DNA from: Chryseobacterium sp. Bi04
Lineage (GTDB): Bacteria > Bacteroidota > Bacteroidia > Flavobacteriales > Weeksellaceae
DNA length: 64,000 bases
Assembly: GCF_918698085.1 (NCBI RefSeq)
Contig: NZ_CAKKLP010000010.1
Span: forward strand, 1 to 64,000
Direction: 5' to 3'
Shown here piece after piece: positions 8,929 to 18,591 of this stretch. The notes under the pieces are model-generated. The model did no database searches, was not told the origin of the DNA, and saw only the letters and a program-made list of their open reading frames with translations. Position numbers and translations under genes: made by a program. The first letter of the stretch is position 1. Each line of letters opens with the position of its first letter.

Positions 8929-10545
8929 ATGATGCAAAAGAAAGTACTGAAAGTAAATCCCAAAGATAATGTAGCAGTAGCACTGGTTGATCTTACGCGG
9001 GGGGAAACTGTAACTTTGGGCGATCTTACGTATGACATTCTAAGAGACACAAAAGCGAAACATAAATTCGTGACCGAAGATCTTGCTATTGGAGACGAGA
9101 TTATTATGTATGGTGTTTTAGTCGGGAAAGCGAGTCAGCCGGTCCAGAAAGGAGAGGTTATCACGACTGAGAACGTTAAGCATCAAAGCGCAAAAGTAGA
9201 AGGTAAAACAGAAACGACGGCTTGGACAGCCCCGAATGTTGATAAATGGAAAGATAAAACTTTCATGGGTTATCACCGTGAAGACGGGCAGGTCGGAACA
9301 GAAAATGTCTGGTTATTTTTTCCGTTGGTTTTTTGTGAAAACAGGAATGTTGAGATTTTAAAAGATGTTTTTGAAAAAGAATTGCTGTTTGAAAAAGCAA
9401 CAAAACATCAGCTTTTATTAAGATCATTAATTAATAATTCTGAAACTGAAACGGTTGTTGAAGAAGAACAGGATTCCCGGGTTTTTAAAAATATTGAAGT
9501 CAAATTCATCACTCATCAAGGCGGTTGTGGCGGTATTCGTCAGGATGCGGAAGCATTGGGAAGGTTATTGGCTGGTTATGTGAATAATCCAAACGTAGCC
9601 GGAGCAACGGTTTTGAGCTTGGGTTGTCAGAATTTACAGGTTCAGATTTTTAAAGATGCGTTGGAAAAAATCAGTCCTGATAATAAAAAACCGATCATCG
9701 TTTACGAACAGCAAAAATCAGGAACAGTTGATGAAATGCTGAACGGAATCATCAAAGATTCTTATGAAGCCATCAAAAAAGCCAATGAAATAGAAAGAAA
9801 GCCTGCACCAATTTCTAAGTTAGTTTTAGGATTGGAATGCGGCGGTTCAGACGGGTTTTCAGGAATTTCCGCCAATCCGGTTTTAGGGCAATTGTCAGAT
9901 TTAATGGCAGGAATCGGTGGATCAACCATCCTTTCAGAATTCCCGGAATTATGCGGAGTAGAGCAGGAGCTGGTAAATCGTTGTGTGAATGAAAAAGACG
10001 CTGAAAGATTTTTACAGTTAATGAAAGATTTTGAAGAATCAGTCATTGCTGCAGGTTCAGGCTTTGATATGAATCCGTCACCGGGGAATATTAAAGACGG
10101 ACTGATAACCGATGCCATGAAATCCGCAGGAGCCGCTAAAAAAGGTGGTTCGTCACCGATAAATGACGTTCTCGATTTTACAGAATACATCAAAAAACCT
10201 GGTTTAAATTTATTGTGTACCCCTGGAAATGACGTGGAATGTACAACCGCTTTGGTCGGTTCCGGCTCAAATGTGGTTTTATTTACGACAGGTTTGGGAA
10301 CTCCGACTGGAAATCCTGTTGTTCCTGTGGTGAAAATTTCGTCAAACACTTCTTTATCAGAAAGAATGCCCGATATCATTGATTTCAATACAGGAGACGT
10401 GATTACAGGCGAAAAAACAATCGACGAAAAAGCAGAAGAGCTTTTAGAATTTATCATCGAAGTCGCAAGCGGAGAAGTAAAAACAAAAGCCGCAATTTTA
10501 AATCAAAACGATTTTATTCCCTGGAGACGGGGAGTATCTTTATAG
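8929..10545 (+). CDS. uxaA: Altronate dehydratase (UxaA)
   Basis: Dehydrates D-altronate to KDG, which feeds KdgK. It is a 538-aa protein of the UxaA/GarD family (usually about 495-540 aa). An N-terminal SAF-type domain (about 1-95) is followed by the catalytic domain starting at GYHREDGQVGTENVW. Conserved Cys/Gly motifs include THQGGCGG, SLGCQN and LECGGSDGFSG, the last typical of the iron-dependent catalytic region. It is the last gene of the set and is followed by a hairpin terminator at 10567-10602. The start ATG ATG CAA is ambiguous by one codon. Confidence 0.96.
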   Translation: MMQKKVLKVNPKDNVAVALVDLTRGETVTLGDLTYDILRDTKAKHKFVTEDLAIGDEIIMYGVLVGKASQPVQKGEVITTENVKHQSAKVEGKTETTAWTAPNVDKWKDKTFMGYHREDGQVGTENVWLFFPLVFCENRNVEILKDVFEKELLFEKATKHQLLLRSLINNSETETVVEEEQDSRVFKNIEVKFITHQGGCGGIRQDAEALGRLLAGYVNNPNVAGATVLSLGCQNLQVQIFKDALEKISPDNKKPIIVYEQQKSGTVDEMLNGIIKDSYEAIKKANEIERKPAPISKLVLGLECGGSDGFSGISANPVLGQLSDLMAGIGGSTILSEFPELCGVEQELVNRCVNEKDAERFLQLMKDFEESVIAAGSGFDMNPSPGNIKDGLITDAMKSAGAAKKGGSSPINDVLDFTEYIKKPGLNLLCTPGNDVECTTALVGSGSNVVLFTTGLGTPTGNPVVPVVKISSNTSLSERMPDIIDFNTGDVITGEKTIDEKAEELLEFIIEVASGEVKTKAAILNQNDFIPWRRGVSL

Positions 10546-10566
10546 TTGTTTAAATATATTAGGTTG

Positions 10567-10602
10567 AAAATGCTTTCCACAATGTAGAAAGCATTTTCTT
10601 TT
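10567..10602 (+). terminator. Rho-independent terminator after uxaA
   Basis: Perfect 11-bp arms AAAATGCTTTC (10567-10577) and GAAAGCATTTT (10587-10597) with a 9-nt loop, followed by CTTTT. It lies 21 nt after the uxaA stop and closes the hexuronate transcription unit. Confidence 0.85.
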
Positions 10603-10656
10603 GGATAATTTAATCACAAATGGCACAATATTTTTCACGAATAAACACGAAACAGG

Positions 10657-10722
10657 ATCAATAGGAGCGGACTTTAGTCCGCTTTATAATATACAGTCAG
10701 ATTGGCTTTAGCCAAAACTTAA
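10657..10722. repeat. Intergenic hairpin repeat, family B
   Basis: Contains the hairpin CGGACTTTAGTCCG and then AGATTGGCTTTAGCCAAAAC. The second string recurs at 26654-26722, 30115-30235, 43905-43968 and, reversed, at 49528-49580. The rest of the 10546-10863 gap holds the uxaA terminator and a small GCGAA/TTCGC stem at 10828-10840 just past the LacI-family gene; no gene is seen. Confidence 0.7.
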
Positions 10723-10863
10723 GTGTTTAGATGATGACAAAGCCGAAAGCTGTGGTTTTATAACGACATAGGAAAATGAAGTGTTAAGATATTTTTGTGA
10801 ACGTTAAGAAAATCCCACTGTTTAAATGCGAACAATTCGCACGAGTTCTATTTTTGTTAAAAA

Positions 10864-11892
10864 TTACTTCTTTTTCGAAGATTTCCTAATATAAAGCTGC
10901 GGTGCCAAAACCACCTTCTTCTCAATAGAAACCCCAGAACCATTTTCCTTCACACTATCAATAAAAACCTGCCCCGCCATTTTCCCCATGATAACGGGAG
11001 TTTGATCCACAGAACTCATCGGAAGCTCCATAAATTGGGTGAAAGGTTCGTTGGAAAAGCCTATAATTGCCACTTCCTGTGGAATTTTAATCTTACGTTT
11101 TTTCAATTCCTGACAAGCACCCAATGCAGCAAAATCACTGGATGAAAAGATGGCATCCGGAACGGATTTTTTATCCCAAAGTTTCTTAACCGCATCAATT
11201 CCTTCATCAATCGAACTCCCGGTTGTGATAATGTTTTCCTCTTTTATACTTAAATTATGATCAATTAAAGCCTGCTTATATCCATTCAGACGGTTTCTGT
11301 AAATTTCAAGGTTTAAGTCCCCGGAAAAATGGCAAATATTCCTGTAGCCTTCATTAATCAGGTGTTCAGTGGCCATATAACCACCCCGGTAGTCATCGAT
11401 AGTCACCGTACTGATCCCTGAAATATCTTTTTTACGGTCAAAAAATATAATAGGAGTGTTGGTGGTATTCAAAATATTCTGGATATGTTCGATATCAATT
11501 GTCGTTTTGGAAACTGACATGAAAATTCCGTCAACCTGGGCGTTAAGCAGGGTGTTTAAATGCCTTTTCTCAATATTTACATCCTCATGGCTCTGGCAGA
11601 TAATCACATGATAACCGTGCGGAGAAAGCTCTTCTTCAATTCCCCGGATCACCGATGAAAAGAAATTGGTATTAATGTAAGGCACAATAATTCCTACGTT
11701 TTTTGTTTCCCCGCTTTTCAGAGCTTTGGCAAGGTTATTTTGCTTGTAGTTCATTTCTTTGGCGGTTTTCTTCACCAAATCTTTCGTTGCCTGGCTGATT
11801 CTCGGATGGTCGTTCAATGCTCTGGAAACAGTTGCCACACTTACGTTAAGCTTTTTCGAGATGTCATATATTGTGGCATTTTTTTTATTCAT
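10864..11892 (-). CDS. LacI-family transcriptional regulator
   Basis: A 342-aa repressor-type protein. The N-terminal helix-turn-helix is ATIYDISKKLNVSVATVSRA (about 6-25) plus the hinge segment MNYKQNNLAKAL. The rest is a periplasmic-binding-protein-like sugar sensor domain. It is convergent with the hexuronate set and downstream of xylB-xylA-xylE. It is the only LacI-type HTH in the window, so it is the natural candidate for the GCAATCGATTGC palindromes before kduI, xylA, xylB/GH28, PL11, rhaT and the NTF2-like gene. The effector is unknown; KDG or a uronate is the best guess. No copy of the palindrome is seen before its own start, so autoregulation is not supported. Confidence 0.93.
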   Translation of the reverse strand: MNKKNATIYDISKKLNVSVATVSRALNDHPRISQATKDLVKKTAKEMNYKQNNLAKALKSGETKNVGIIVPYINTNFFSSVIRGIEEELSPHGYHVIICQSHEDVNIEKRHLNTLLNAQVDGIFMSVSKTTIDIEHIQNILNTTNTPIIFFDRKKDISGISTVTIDDYRGGYMATEHLINEGYRNICHFSGDLNLEIYRNRLNGYKQALIDHNLSIKEENIITTGSSIDEGIDAVKKLWDKKSVPDAIFSSSDFAALGACQELKKRKIKIPQEVAIIGFSNEPFTQFMELPMSSVDQTPVIMGKMAGQVFIDSVKENGSGVSIEKKVVLAPQLYIRKSSKKK

Positions 11893-12214
11893 ACATGCTT
11901 TTTCTGAAGTTTTCTGTATATTAAAATGATATACATTATTGACGTAAATTTAATCAAATTATGGCTATCAAAAAGGAAATATTGTGATTTTATACAAGAT
12001 TATGGAGTGATTAAATCAGATTAAACTTATAATATATTGAATTACTTAATTCATTTGGGTGTAAGGTTTAATTTTGGTTAATAAAAGCCGGACTCATTGG
12101 AAATTGAGCTTATGAACAATGAAAATCTGATTATATAATAAACAATTCTTTAAGTAAAGCAAAAAGACATCAAAAACCGATGTCTTCATTACTAGTTTTG
12201 ATGTAAAAACTAAA
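11893..12214. other. Gap between the LacI-family gene and xylE
   Basis: No gene is supported; the short frame at 12094-12303 overlaps the xylE end and is AT-driven. It holds the xylE terminator at 12160-12186 and, by inference, the promoter of the LacI-family gene. A small palindrome-like AATGATATACATT lies at about 11926-11938. Confidence 0.6.
12160..12186 (-). terminator. Rho-independent terminator after xylE
   Basis: Read on the minus strand: AAGACATC, a 7-nt loop (GGTTTTT), GATGTCTT, then TTT. The arms are 12164-12171 and 12179-12186. It lies 28 nt after the xylE stop and separates the xylose genes from the LacI-family gene, which therefore probably has its own promoter. Confidence 0.85.
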
Positions 12215-13636
12215 CTATTTTTTCCAAAGCTTTTCAATTTCTTCCAAAGATTTACCTTTCGTTTCAGGAACCATTCTCCAGACGAAAAACAGTGATAAAA
12301 CACTCATTACTCCATAAAAGCCGTAGGTAAAAGCTCCACTGAATTCCATCATAAAAGGATAGGTGGAAGAGATCAGGTAATTGGCGGTCCATTGTGCGGC
12401 AACGGCGACAGCAATTGCTGAACCCCTGATTTTATTGGGGAAAAGCTCAGAGATTAAAACCCAGCAGATCGGTCCCCAGGACATCATAAAAGATGCCGTA
12501 TAAATAATAATAAAAACTAAGGTTGCAATTCCGATAATATGTAAATAAGAGAAAATAGCAATAGCAAACATTCCAATTGCCATTCCTATGGAGCCAACTA
12601 TCAATAAAGGTTTTCTGCCCCATTTATCAACCGTGAAAATAGCAACCACAGTAAAAATTACGTTAACCAATCCCATAACCACCGTCTGCAGCATGGAAGC
12701 ATCTTTATGAACACCCATACTCTCAAAAATCCTCGGAGCGTAATATAAAGCTACATTAATTCCCACAAACTGCTGAAAAACGGAAAGTAAAATTCCAATG
12801 ATGATAACTGTTTTACCGAATGCAAAAATCTCGCTTTTATGCTGGGTAACACTACCTTTAATTTCATGAAAAATCTCATGTCCCCGAAGGTGTCCATTAA
12901 TTTTGGTTAAAATTTTAAGCGCTTCATCATCTTTTTTAATAAGGGTTAAGTATCGTGGAGTTTCTGGAACAAAAAATAGCAAAATCCCGAATAAAGCAGC
13001 TGGAATCGTCAGTGATAAAAACATATAACGCCAACCGATATCGTTAATCCATTCTACAGATTTTCCGTCGGCAATTCCCCAATTGACAAAATATACAACC
13101 AGCATTCCAAAAATGATGGCAAACTGATTCAGAGAAACCAATTTTCCGCGAACTTCGGCTGGTGCTATTTCTCCAATATACATCGGGCAAACCGCAGAGG
13201 CAAGCCCAACTCCGATGCCCCCTATAATTCTGTAAATATTGAAAGCCCATAAAACTCCCATTGAATGTTCCCCTTGCTTAAAAAACAAAAATTCCGGATA
13301 AGCAGCTCCCAAAGCACTGATGAAAAATAAAAATGCAGCCAGCATTAATGATTTTTTCCTTCCTAACCTGGTTGAAAAATACCCGGACACCGCACCTCCG
13401 ATAATGCACCCGATCAGCGCACTGGAAATAGTTGCTCCATGAGCCAGGGAACCCAATCCCAGCGGAATAATTAAATATTCCTGGATAGATTTTTCTGCTC
13501 CTGAAATTACAGCGGTATCATATCCGAACAAAAGCCCGCCCAGAGTGGCAACCAATGTAAGGACGGTGACATATACCATGTTTATTTCCGCCTTTGTTTC
13601 TGAGGAATATTCCGGACCCGAATCTATTATTTGCAT
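12215..13636 (-). CDS. xylE: Sugar porter MFS, xylose/H+ symporter type (XylE)
   Basis: Predicted inner-membrane D-xylose uptake. It has 473 aa and 12 hydrophobic segments. Sugar-porter hallmarks are GGLLFGYDTAVISGAEKS near the N-terminus, RLGRKKSL after TM2/3, PETPRYL before the central loop, QQFVGINVALYYAPRIFE in TM7, and PETKGKSLEEIE at the C-terminus. It is the third gene in the order xylB-xylA-xylE. The sequence cannot separate xylose from other pentoses or glucose; the context favours xylose. Confidence 0.9.
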   Translation of the reverse strand: MQIIDSGPEYSSETKAEINMVYVTVLTLVATLGGLLFGYDTAVISGAEKSIQEYLIIPLGLGSLAHGATISSALIGCIIGGAVSGYFSTRLGRKKSLMLAAFLFFISALGAAYPEFLFFKQGEHSMGVLWAFNIYRIIGGIGVGLASAVCPMYIGEIAPAEVRGKLVSLNQFAIIFGMLVVYFVNWGIADGKSVEWINDIGWRYMFLSLTIPAALFGILLFFVPETPRYLTLIKKDDEALKILTKINGHLRGHEIFHEIKGSVTQHKSEIFAFGKTVIIIGILLSVFQQFVGINVALYYAPRIFESMGVHKDASMLQTVVMGLVNVIFTVVAIFTVDKWGRKPLLIVGSIGMAIGMFAIAIFSYLHIIGIATLVFIIIYTASFMMSWGPICWVLISELFPNKIRGSAIAVAVAAQWTANYLISSTYPFMMEFSGAFTYGFYGVMSVLSLFFVWRMVPETKGKSLEEIEKLWKK

Positions 13637-13678
13637 AGTTTATTATAATTTTAATTGTTATGAGCTGGATTATTTTGT

Positions 13679-13805
13679 TGGCTGAACGCAAAGGCGCAAT
13701 TTATTTTAATTAATCAGCTTAAGGCGTCAGGATTTTATCTTTGATAAATTTTAGAATGCAAGAGCTGCTGAAAACCTTTGATTTTCTTGCGTCTTTGTAG
13801 TTAAC
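13679..13805. repeat. Family C-like repeat (reverse orientation)
   Basis: Between xylA and xylE. The reverse complement of its left end reads TTGCGCCTTTGCGTTCAGCC, resembling the family C strings elsewhere. Its right part contains TTGATTTTCTTGCGTCTTTG. Confidence 0.45.
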
Positions 13806-13824
13806 CAACAAAATATTCAAAAAT

Positions 13825-15153
13825 TTATAAATACTGATTAATCAAGCTTTCCAGATATTCCTGTTTACCACTCTCTCTGCCCACTTCTCCAAGACCTTCC
13901 GTATGAACAGCCAGGTCGATAAGAGATAGTTTTCCGTCTTCAAAATCTTTACCTTTCCCTTCATCAAAAGAAGAATATCTGTTCGCTCTGATTTCAGAAT
14001 ATTTTGATTTTTCTAAAATAGCATCTGCAGCCATGAAAGCTCTTGCAAAATTGTCCATTCCGCTGATATGAGCGATAAAAATATCTTCCAGATCTGTAGA
14101 ATTTCTCCTGATTTTAGCATCAAAATTTACACCTCCGCCTTGAAAACCGCCTGCCTGAATAATCACTAACATTGCCTGGGTCATTTCATACAAGTCAACC
14201 GGAAACTGGTCTGTATCCCAACCGTTCTGGTAATCTCCGCGATTGGCATCAATACTTCCCAACACATTGTTATCAGCTGCAACCTGCAATTCATGCTCGA
14301 AAGTATGTTGGGCCAAAGTTGCGTGGTTAACCTCAAGGTTAAGCTTAAAATCATCCAGTAAATCATATTGACGAAGAAAGTTTAAGCAGGTTGCCGCATC
14401 AAAATCATACTGATGTTTTGTAGGTTCCATAGGTTTTGGCTCAATAAAGAAAGTCCCTTTGAAGCCTTGTGAACGTGCATAATCTTTTGCCATGTGTAAA
14501 AACTTCGCCATATGTTCAAGTTCACGTTTCATATTAGTGTTCAGCAATGACATATATCCCTCACGGCCGCCCCAGAAAACATAATTTTCTCCGCTTAACT
14601 TAATGGTTGCATCTAAAGCATTTTTAACCTGTCCTCCCGCGTAAGCCAGCACATCAAATGAAGGATTCGTGGCCGCACCATTCATGAATCTCGGATTGGA
14701 AAAGCAGTTTGATGTTCCCCAAAGTAATTTTATTCCGGAAGCCGCCTGTTTTTCTTTGGCATAATCGGTTATAAATTCTATTCTTTTTGTTGAATCTTTA
14801 AAATTATCCGCTTCATCAATTAAATCATAATCGTGGAAACAGTAGTAAGGAACACCTAATTTTGTGAAGAATTCAAAAGCAGCATCCATTTTTTCTGTTG
14901 CTCTTTGCTTAACGTCTGTTGCAGTTAACCATTCAAAATGCTGCGTTCCCACCCCGAAAGGATCTCCTCCCGTCGCACAGAATGTATGCCAGTAAGCGGT
15001 CGCAAACCTGAAATATTCTTTCATTGTTTTTCCGCGAACGATTTTATTCTCGTCATAAAATTTAAAAGCCAGAGGATTATCAGATTCTTTTCCTTCAAAT
15101 CGAATTTTTCCAATTCCTTTAAAATACTCTTTGTTACCCATTGTAATTGCCAT
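13825..15153 (-). CDS. xylA: Xylose isomerase (XylA)
   Basis: Interconverts D-xylose and D-xylulose. The protein is 442 aa, the usual class II length. Active-site and metal residues are visible: H107 and D110 (CFHDYD), the WGGREGY loop at 194-200, and E238/K240 in [15 protein letters not shown]. It is preceded at 15187-15200 by a perfect LacI-type palindrome in the short gap to xylB. This suggests its own regulated promoter in addition to read-through from xylB. Confidence 0.97.
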   Translation of the reverse strand: MAITMGNKEYFKGIGKIRFEGKESDNPLAFKFYDENKIVRGKTMKEYFRFATAYWHTFCATGGDPFGVGTQHFEWLTATDVKQRATEKMDAAFEFFTKLGVPYYCFHDYDLIDEADNFKDSTKRIEFITDYAKEKQAASGIKLLWGTSNCFSNPRFMNGAATNPSFDVLAYAGGQVKNALDATIKLSGENYVFWGGREGYMSLLNTNMKRELEHMAKFLHMAKDYARSQGFKGTFFIEPKPMEPTKHQYDFDAATCLNFLRQYDLLDDFKLNLEVNHATLAQHTFEHELQVAADNNVLGSIDANRGDYQNGWDTDQFPVDLYEMTQAMLVIIQAGGFQGGGVNFDAKIRRNSTDLEDIFIAHISGMDNFARAFMAADAILEKSKYSEIRANRYSSFDEGKGKDFEDGKLSLIDLAVHTEGLGEVGRESGKQEYLESLINQYL

Positions 15154-15186
15154 TATATTTTTAGTTTTAATTTAGATTAATTTATA

Positions 15187-15200
15187 TGCAATCGATTGCA
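15187..15200. promoter_or_regulatory. LacI-type operator upstream of xylA
   Basis: TGCAATCGATTGCA is a perfect 14-bp palindrome. It lies in the 66-nt gap between the xylB stop and the xylA start, 34 bp before the xylA ATG. It is the most symmetrical of the six sites. A roadblock or internal promoter for xylA-xylE is implied. Confidence 0.88.
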
Positions 15201-15219
15201 TTGTACATTGAAAAATTTC

Positions 15220-16707
15220 TTAATTGTTTAGATTTTGCAGTAATTTTAATTTCCATTTTTCATAGCTTTCCTTGTACTGTGCATAATTTTCAGTATCCGG
15301 ATAATAGCTTTTTAAAATGTCTTTATCAGTCAGGATTTCATTTTGTGATGCAAACGCTCCGGCTCCCATGGCTGCGGCTCTTGCAGCACCTGTAGAACCT
15401 GTAGAATCTATAATTCTTATTTCGGTATCCAATAGAGTAGTGATGGTCTGCGTAAATAAAGGAGAACGGAATAAATTATCACCACCTGCTTTTATAACAC
15501 CTTTCTGAAGACCGTCGGACATTAGAATATCAGTTCCATAAACAAAAGAATGGGCGATGCCTTCTAATCCTGCCCGGAAAAGATGCTCACTTTTATGTCG
15601 GTTAAAATTCAAATTAAAAATTGAAGAGCCGATATCTTTATTATGTAAGACTCTTTCTGCACCATTTCCGAAAGGCAGCACAATAACCCCATCAGAACCT
15701 ATCGGTATCCTGGAAGCTAAATCATTAATCTCGTGATAGCTGTGTCTTTTTTGGTCAACCTGATGCCGAAGCCAGCTGTATTGAATTCCGGCACCATTCA
15801 GGCAAAGCATCTTACCGATTCTCGGTTGTTCTTTTGTGTGGTTGATGTGTGCAAAATTGTTAATCCTTACAGATTCTTTAGACTTAATAACATCGGTTAC
15901 CCCATAAACAACTCCGGAAGTTCCGCCTGTTGCTGCAATTTCCCCCGGATTCATTACGTTAAGGGATAATGCATTATTAGGCTGATCTCCAGCCCGGTAA
16001 TAAATAGGAATTCCCTCGGGAAGACCACATTCCTCTGCTCCCTGTTTTGAAACATAGCATTGTTCAGTGAAATTTTCCACAATGTCAGAAACAAGGGATT
16101 CATCAATTCTCAGATGTTGAAGCATCGTTTTTGAAACTTCATTTTTTTCGAAATCCCAAAGCACACCTTCTGAAAGTCCTGTAACAGAAGTTGTTGCCTC
16201 TCCACTTAGCTTAAATGCAATGAAATCTCCCGGAAGCATAAATTTCCAGATCTTTTCATAGATTTCGGGGACGTTTTCCTGTACCCATTTCAGCTTGGAC
16301 GCAGTGAAATTTCCCGGAGAATTAAGGAGTTCTTTCATACATTTTTCTTCTCCGATCTCATTAAAAGTCCGGTTGCCAATTTCAACAGCCCGGCTGTCAC
16401 ACCATATGATTGACGGACAAAGGACCTGTTTGTCTTTTCCGATCAATACTAATCCGTGCATCTGATAGGATATTCCGATTCCTTTAATCTCATTTTTGTC
16501 GGTTTTGCTCTCAGCAATTATTTTTTGAGTGAGAATCCTGAGATTTTGCCACCATTCATCAGGATTTTGTTCTGCCCAGCCTGCTTTTGGAGAATCTATT
16601 GGCATCTCATGTTCCGGATATTTGGAATGGGCAATTAATTTACCCTGATCATCTACAATGGAAGCCTTTATCGATGAGCTTCCTACATCATAACCTATAA
16701 ACTTCAT
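15220..16707 (-). CDS. xylB: Xylulokinase (XylB)
   Basis: ATP-dependent phosphorylation of D-xylulose to xylulose-5-phosphate. It is a 495-aa FGGY-family kinase. The N-terminal phosphate loop is DVGSSSIKASIVD (7-19), the sugar-binding QMHG motif is at 82-85, and the catalytic aspartate is D241 in YYRAGDQPNNA. It is the first gene of the minus-strand xylose set. The operator at 16925-16940 lies about 220 bp before its start. Confidence 0.95.
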   Translation of the reverse strand: MKFIGYDVGSSSIKASIVDDQGKLIAHSKYPEHEMPIDSPKAGWAEQNPDEWWQNLRILTQKIIAESKTDKNEIKGIGISYQMHGLVLIGKDKQVLCPSIIWCDSRAVEIGNRTFNEIGEEKCMKELLNSPGNFTASKLKWVQENVPEIYEKIWKFMLPGDFIAFKLSGEATTSVTGLSEGVLWDFEKNEVSKTMLQHLRIDESLVSDIVENFTEQCYVSKQGAEECGLPEGIPIYYRAGDQPNNALSLNVMNPGEIAATGGTSGVVYGVTDVIKSKESVRINNFAHINHTKEQPRIGKMLCLNGAGIQYSWLRHQVDQKRHSYHEINDLASRIPIGSDGVIVLPFGNGAERVLHNKDIGSSIFNLNFNRHKSEHLFRAGLEGIAHSFVYGTDILMSDGLQKGVIKAGGDNLFRSPLFTQTITTLLDTEIRIIDSTGSTGAARAAAMGAGAFASQNEILTDKDILKSYYPDTENYAQYKESYEKWKLKLLQNLNN

Positions 16708-16924
16708 TAATTATTAATAATTGTAACGCTTTAAATGTAATAATTTTATGTATAATAAAAGAGATTTTTGTTAATATGTAAATTTTAATTATATTTAAAA
16801 GTTAAATAATTGTTATTCAGTTGTTTATTTCTTATTTATTAGTTTTTATAGGTTTTAGTTCTAATTAAATTAAACAAAATGAGAAATTAATTTTAACTAA
16901 AATGAGCTTTAATAATCTAATATT

Positions 16925-16940
16925 GAGCAATCGATTGCGC
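16925..16940. promoter_or_regulatory. LacI-type operator between xylB and GH28
   Basis: GAGCAATCGATTGCGC contains the perfect core GCAATCGATTGC at 16927-16938. It is shared between divergent genes, so one bound repressor could affect both the xylose set and the RG-I enzyme set. Confidence 0.85.
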
Positions 16941-17006
16941 AAAATGATAATTTACTTAACTATTGAAGGGTAGGGATAAGGCATAATAAATTATTCAACA
17001 TGAAAG

Positions 17007-17043
17007 AGCAGGATACCGCCAGCTCCTAAAATGTATATTTTTA
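17007..17043 (+). promoter_or_regulatory. CAGGAT-type promoter module before GH28 (weak copy)
   Basis: GAGCAGGATACC with CAGGAT at 17009-17014, and TATTTTTA at 17036-17043, one mismatch from TAnnTTTG, 27 bp downstream start to start. The spacing equals that of the susC and rhaEW copies. The region is AT-rich, so the -7 match could be chance. Confidence 0.45.
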
Positions 17044-17211
17044 TGAAAATGAAATAAAAAGGTAATTTTCGCTAAACAGTTGAAAAATAGTTGCTGATTT
17101 TTTCTAGAAAAAAACGGAATAATTTTATTTAAATGATATTCCTTTATTTTGTTTTCCTTTTGAGTGCGAATTTTTATTAATGAAATCAGGATATACAGTA
17201 AAAAATAAATT

Positions 17212-18591
17212 ATGAAATCTCAAAATACATTAAACTTATTATTATCTCTGTTTGTACTTTTCTTGTTTTCATCAGGAGTAAAAAGCCAGGATAAGTTTCC
17301 TGACGGAACCAAAATTCCCAAATGGTTTAAAGAAAATAGACCTACAGATATTAATAAATTAGGGAAAAAATATATCCTTACGGATTTCGGCGTTAAAAAC
17401 GACAGTACAGTTCTGCAGACAAAACAGGTTCAGGCAGTTATTGATCAGGCAGCTAAAAATGGTGGCGGTGTCATCATTGTACCAAAAGGAACATTCCTTA
17501 TCAGTTCTATTTTCTTTAAGCAGGGAACACATTTGCATTTGGAGAGCGGTGCAAAATTAAAAGGAAGTGATGATATCAATGATTTTCCGGTAGTTACCAC
17601 AAGAATGGAAGGTCAAACCGTAAAATATTTTCCTGCTTTAATTAACGCTGACGGATTAAACGGTTTCACCGTTTCAGGAAAGGGAACGCTTGACGGAAAC
17701 GGACTTCGTTTCTGGAAATCCTTCTGGAAAAGAAGAGAATGGAATCCTAAATGTACTAATATGGATGAAATGAGACCTAGAATTATCTATGTTTCCAATT
17801 CTAAAAATGTACAGGTTGAAGGGATTACCATAAAAAACTCCCCATTCTGGAGCACGCATTATTATAAATGTGATTTTGTAAAATTATTAAATCTGACCAT
17901 CCTTGCTCCGAAAGAGCCTGTAAAAGCACCAAGTACAGATGCAGTTGATATTGATGCTTGTACGAATTTCCTGATTAAAAACTGCTATATGTCAGTTAAT
18001 GACGATGCAATTGCTTTGAAAGGCGGAAAAGGGCCGAAAGCAGATAAAACCCCTGAGAATGGTGAAAACAGAAACATCATTATTGAAGATAACAGCTTTG
18101 GTTTTTGTCACAGCGTGTTGACCTGCGGCAGTGAATCGATTCACAATTACAATGTGATTTTGCGTAACTCAAAAGTGAAAAATGCTTCAAGATTATTACA
18201 TTTAAAAATGCGTCCCGATACACCTCAGCATTACGAATATCTTACGGTTGAAAATATTACCGGAAATGTAAAAACCTTCCTCTATGTAAAAGGCTGGAAT
18301 CAGTTTTTCGATTTAAAAGGTGAAGAAAGACCGAGAAAAGGATTGGCCAACAACATCACATTAAAAGACATTAATATCAGTTGCGAAACTGCTTTTTCTA
18401 TTGAAAAATCAGATTTATACAGTTTGAATGATTTCACATTTGAAAATTTGAAAATAAAAGCTTTGAAACCAGAAATGGAAAACCTGAAGAACATTCAGAA
18501 TTTAAAGCAAAAAAATATAAATGTTACGCAAGTTGCTTCTATCATGCAATCTTACGACAAAAAAGACGATTCCGACATTGCTGCAAAATGA
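17212..18591 (+). CDS. Divergent GH28 polygalacturonase/rhamnogalacturonase-like protein
   Basis: A secreted 459-aa right-handed beta-helix protein of glycoside hydrolase family 28, with signal peptide 1-25 ending at GVKSQ. The N-terminal LTDFGVKND and GGGVIIVPKGTF segments are typical. The catalytic region departs from the usual motifs: NTD is STD (241-243), the Asp pair D264-D265 is kept, GHG is CHS (around H300), and RIK is HLK (around K332). All three aspartates and the histidine remain, so hydrolysis is plausible, but the substrate is probably not plain homogalacturonan; an exo-acting enzyme on RG-I is a guess. Its stop overlaps the next start (ATGA). Confidence 0.88.
   Translation: MKSQNTLNLLLSLFVLFLFSSGVKSQDKFPDGTKIPKWFKENRPTDINKLGKKYILTDFGVKNDSTVLQTKQVQAVIDQAAKNGGGVIIVPKGTFLISSIFFKQGTHLHLESGAKLKGSDDINDFPVVTTRMEGQTVKYFPALINADGLNGFTVSGKGTLDGNGLRFWKSFWKRREWNPKCTNMDEMRPRIIYVSNSKNVQVEGITIKNSPFWSTHYYKCDFVKLLNLTILAPKEPVKAPSTDAVDIDACTNFLIKNCYMSVNDDAIALKGGKGPKADKTPENGENRNIIIEDNSFGFCHSVLTCGSESIHNYNVILRNSKVKNASRLLHLKMRPDTPQHYEYLTVENITGNVKTFLYVKGWNQFFDLKGEERPRKGLANNITLKDINISCETAFSIEKSDLYSLNDFTFENLKIKALKPEMENLKNIQNLKQKNINVTQVASIMQSYDKKDDSDIAAK

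Larger units (their letters stand above)
16708..17211. other. Divergent regulatory region between xylB and GH28
   Basis: A 504-bp gap with no gene. It is AT-rich and holds one LacI-type operator (16925-16940) and one CAGGAT-type activator-like element (17007-17016). It must contain the promoters of the xylose genes (leftward) and of the RG-I enzyme genes (rightward). A second weaker GTAGGGATAAG lies at 16970-16980. Confidence 0.7.

Noticed and set aside
10650..10660. CAGGAT in the gap after uxaA
   Set aside because: Lies next to a family B repeat, with no flanking match to AGTA-CAGGAT and no gene start in the right orientation.
12094..12303. Minus-strand 69-aa frame over the xylE end
   Set aside because: It overlaps the xylE C-terminus and contains the xylE terminator; composition is AT-driven.
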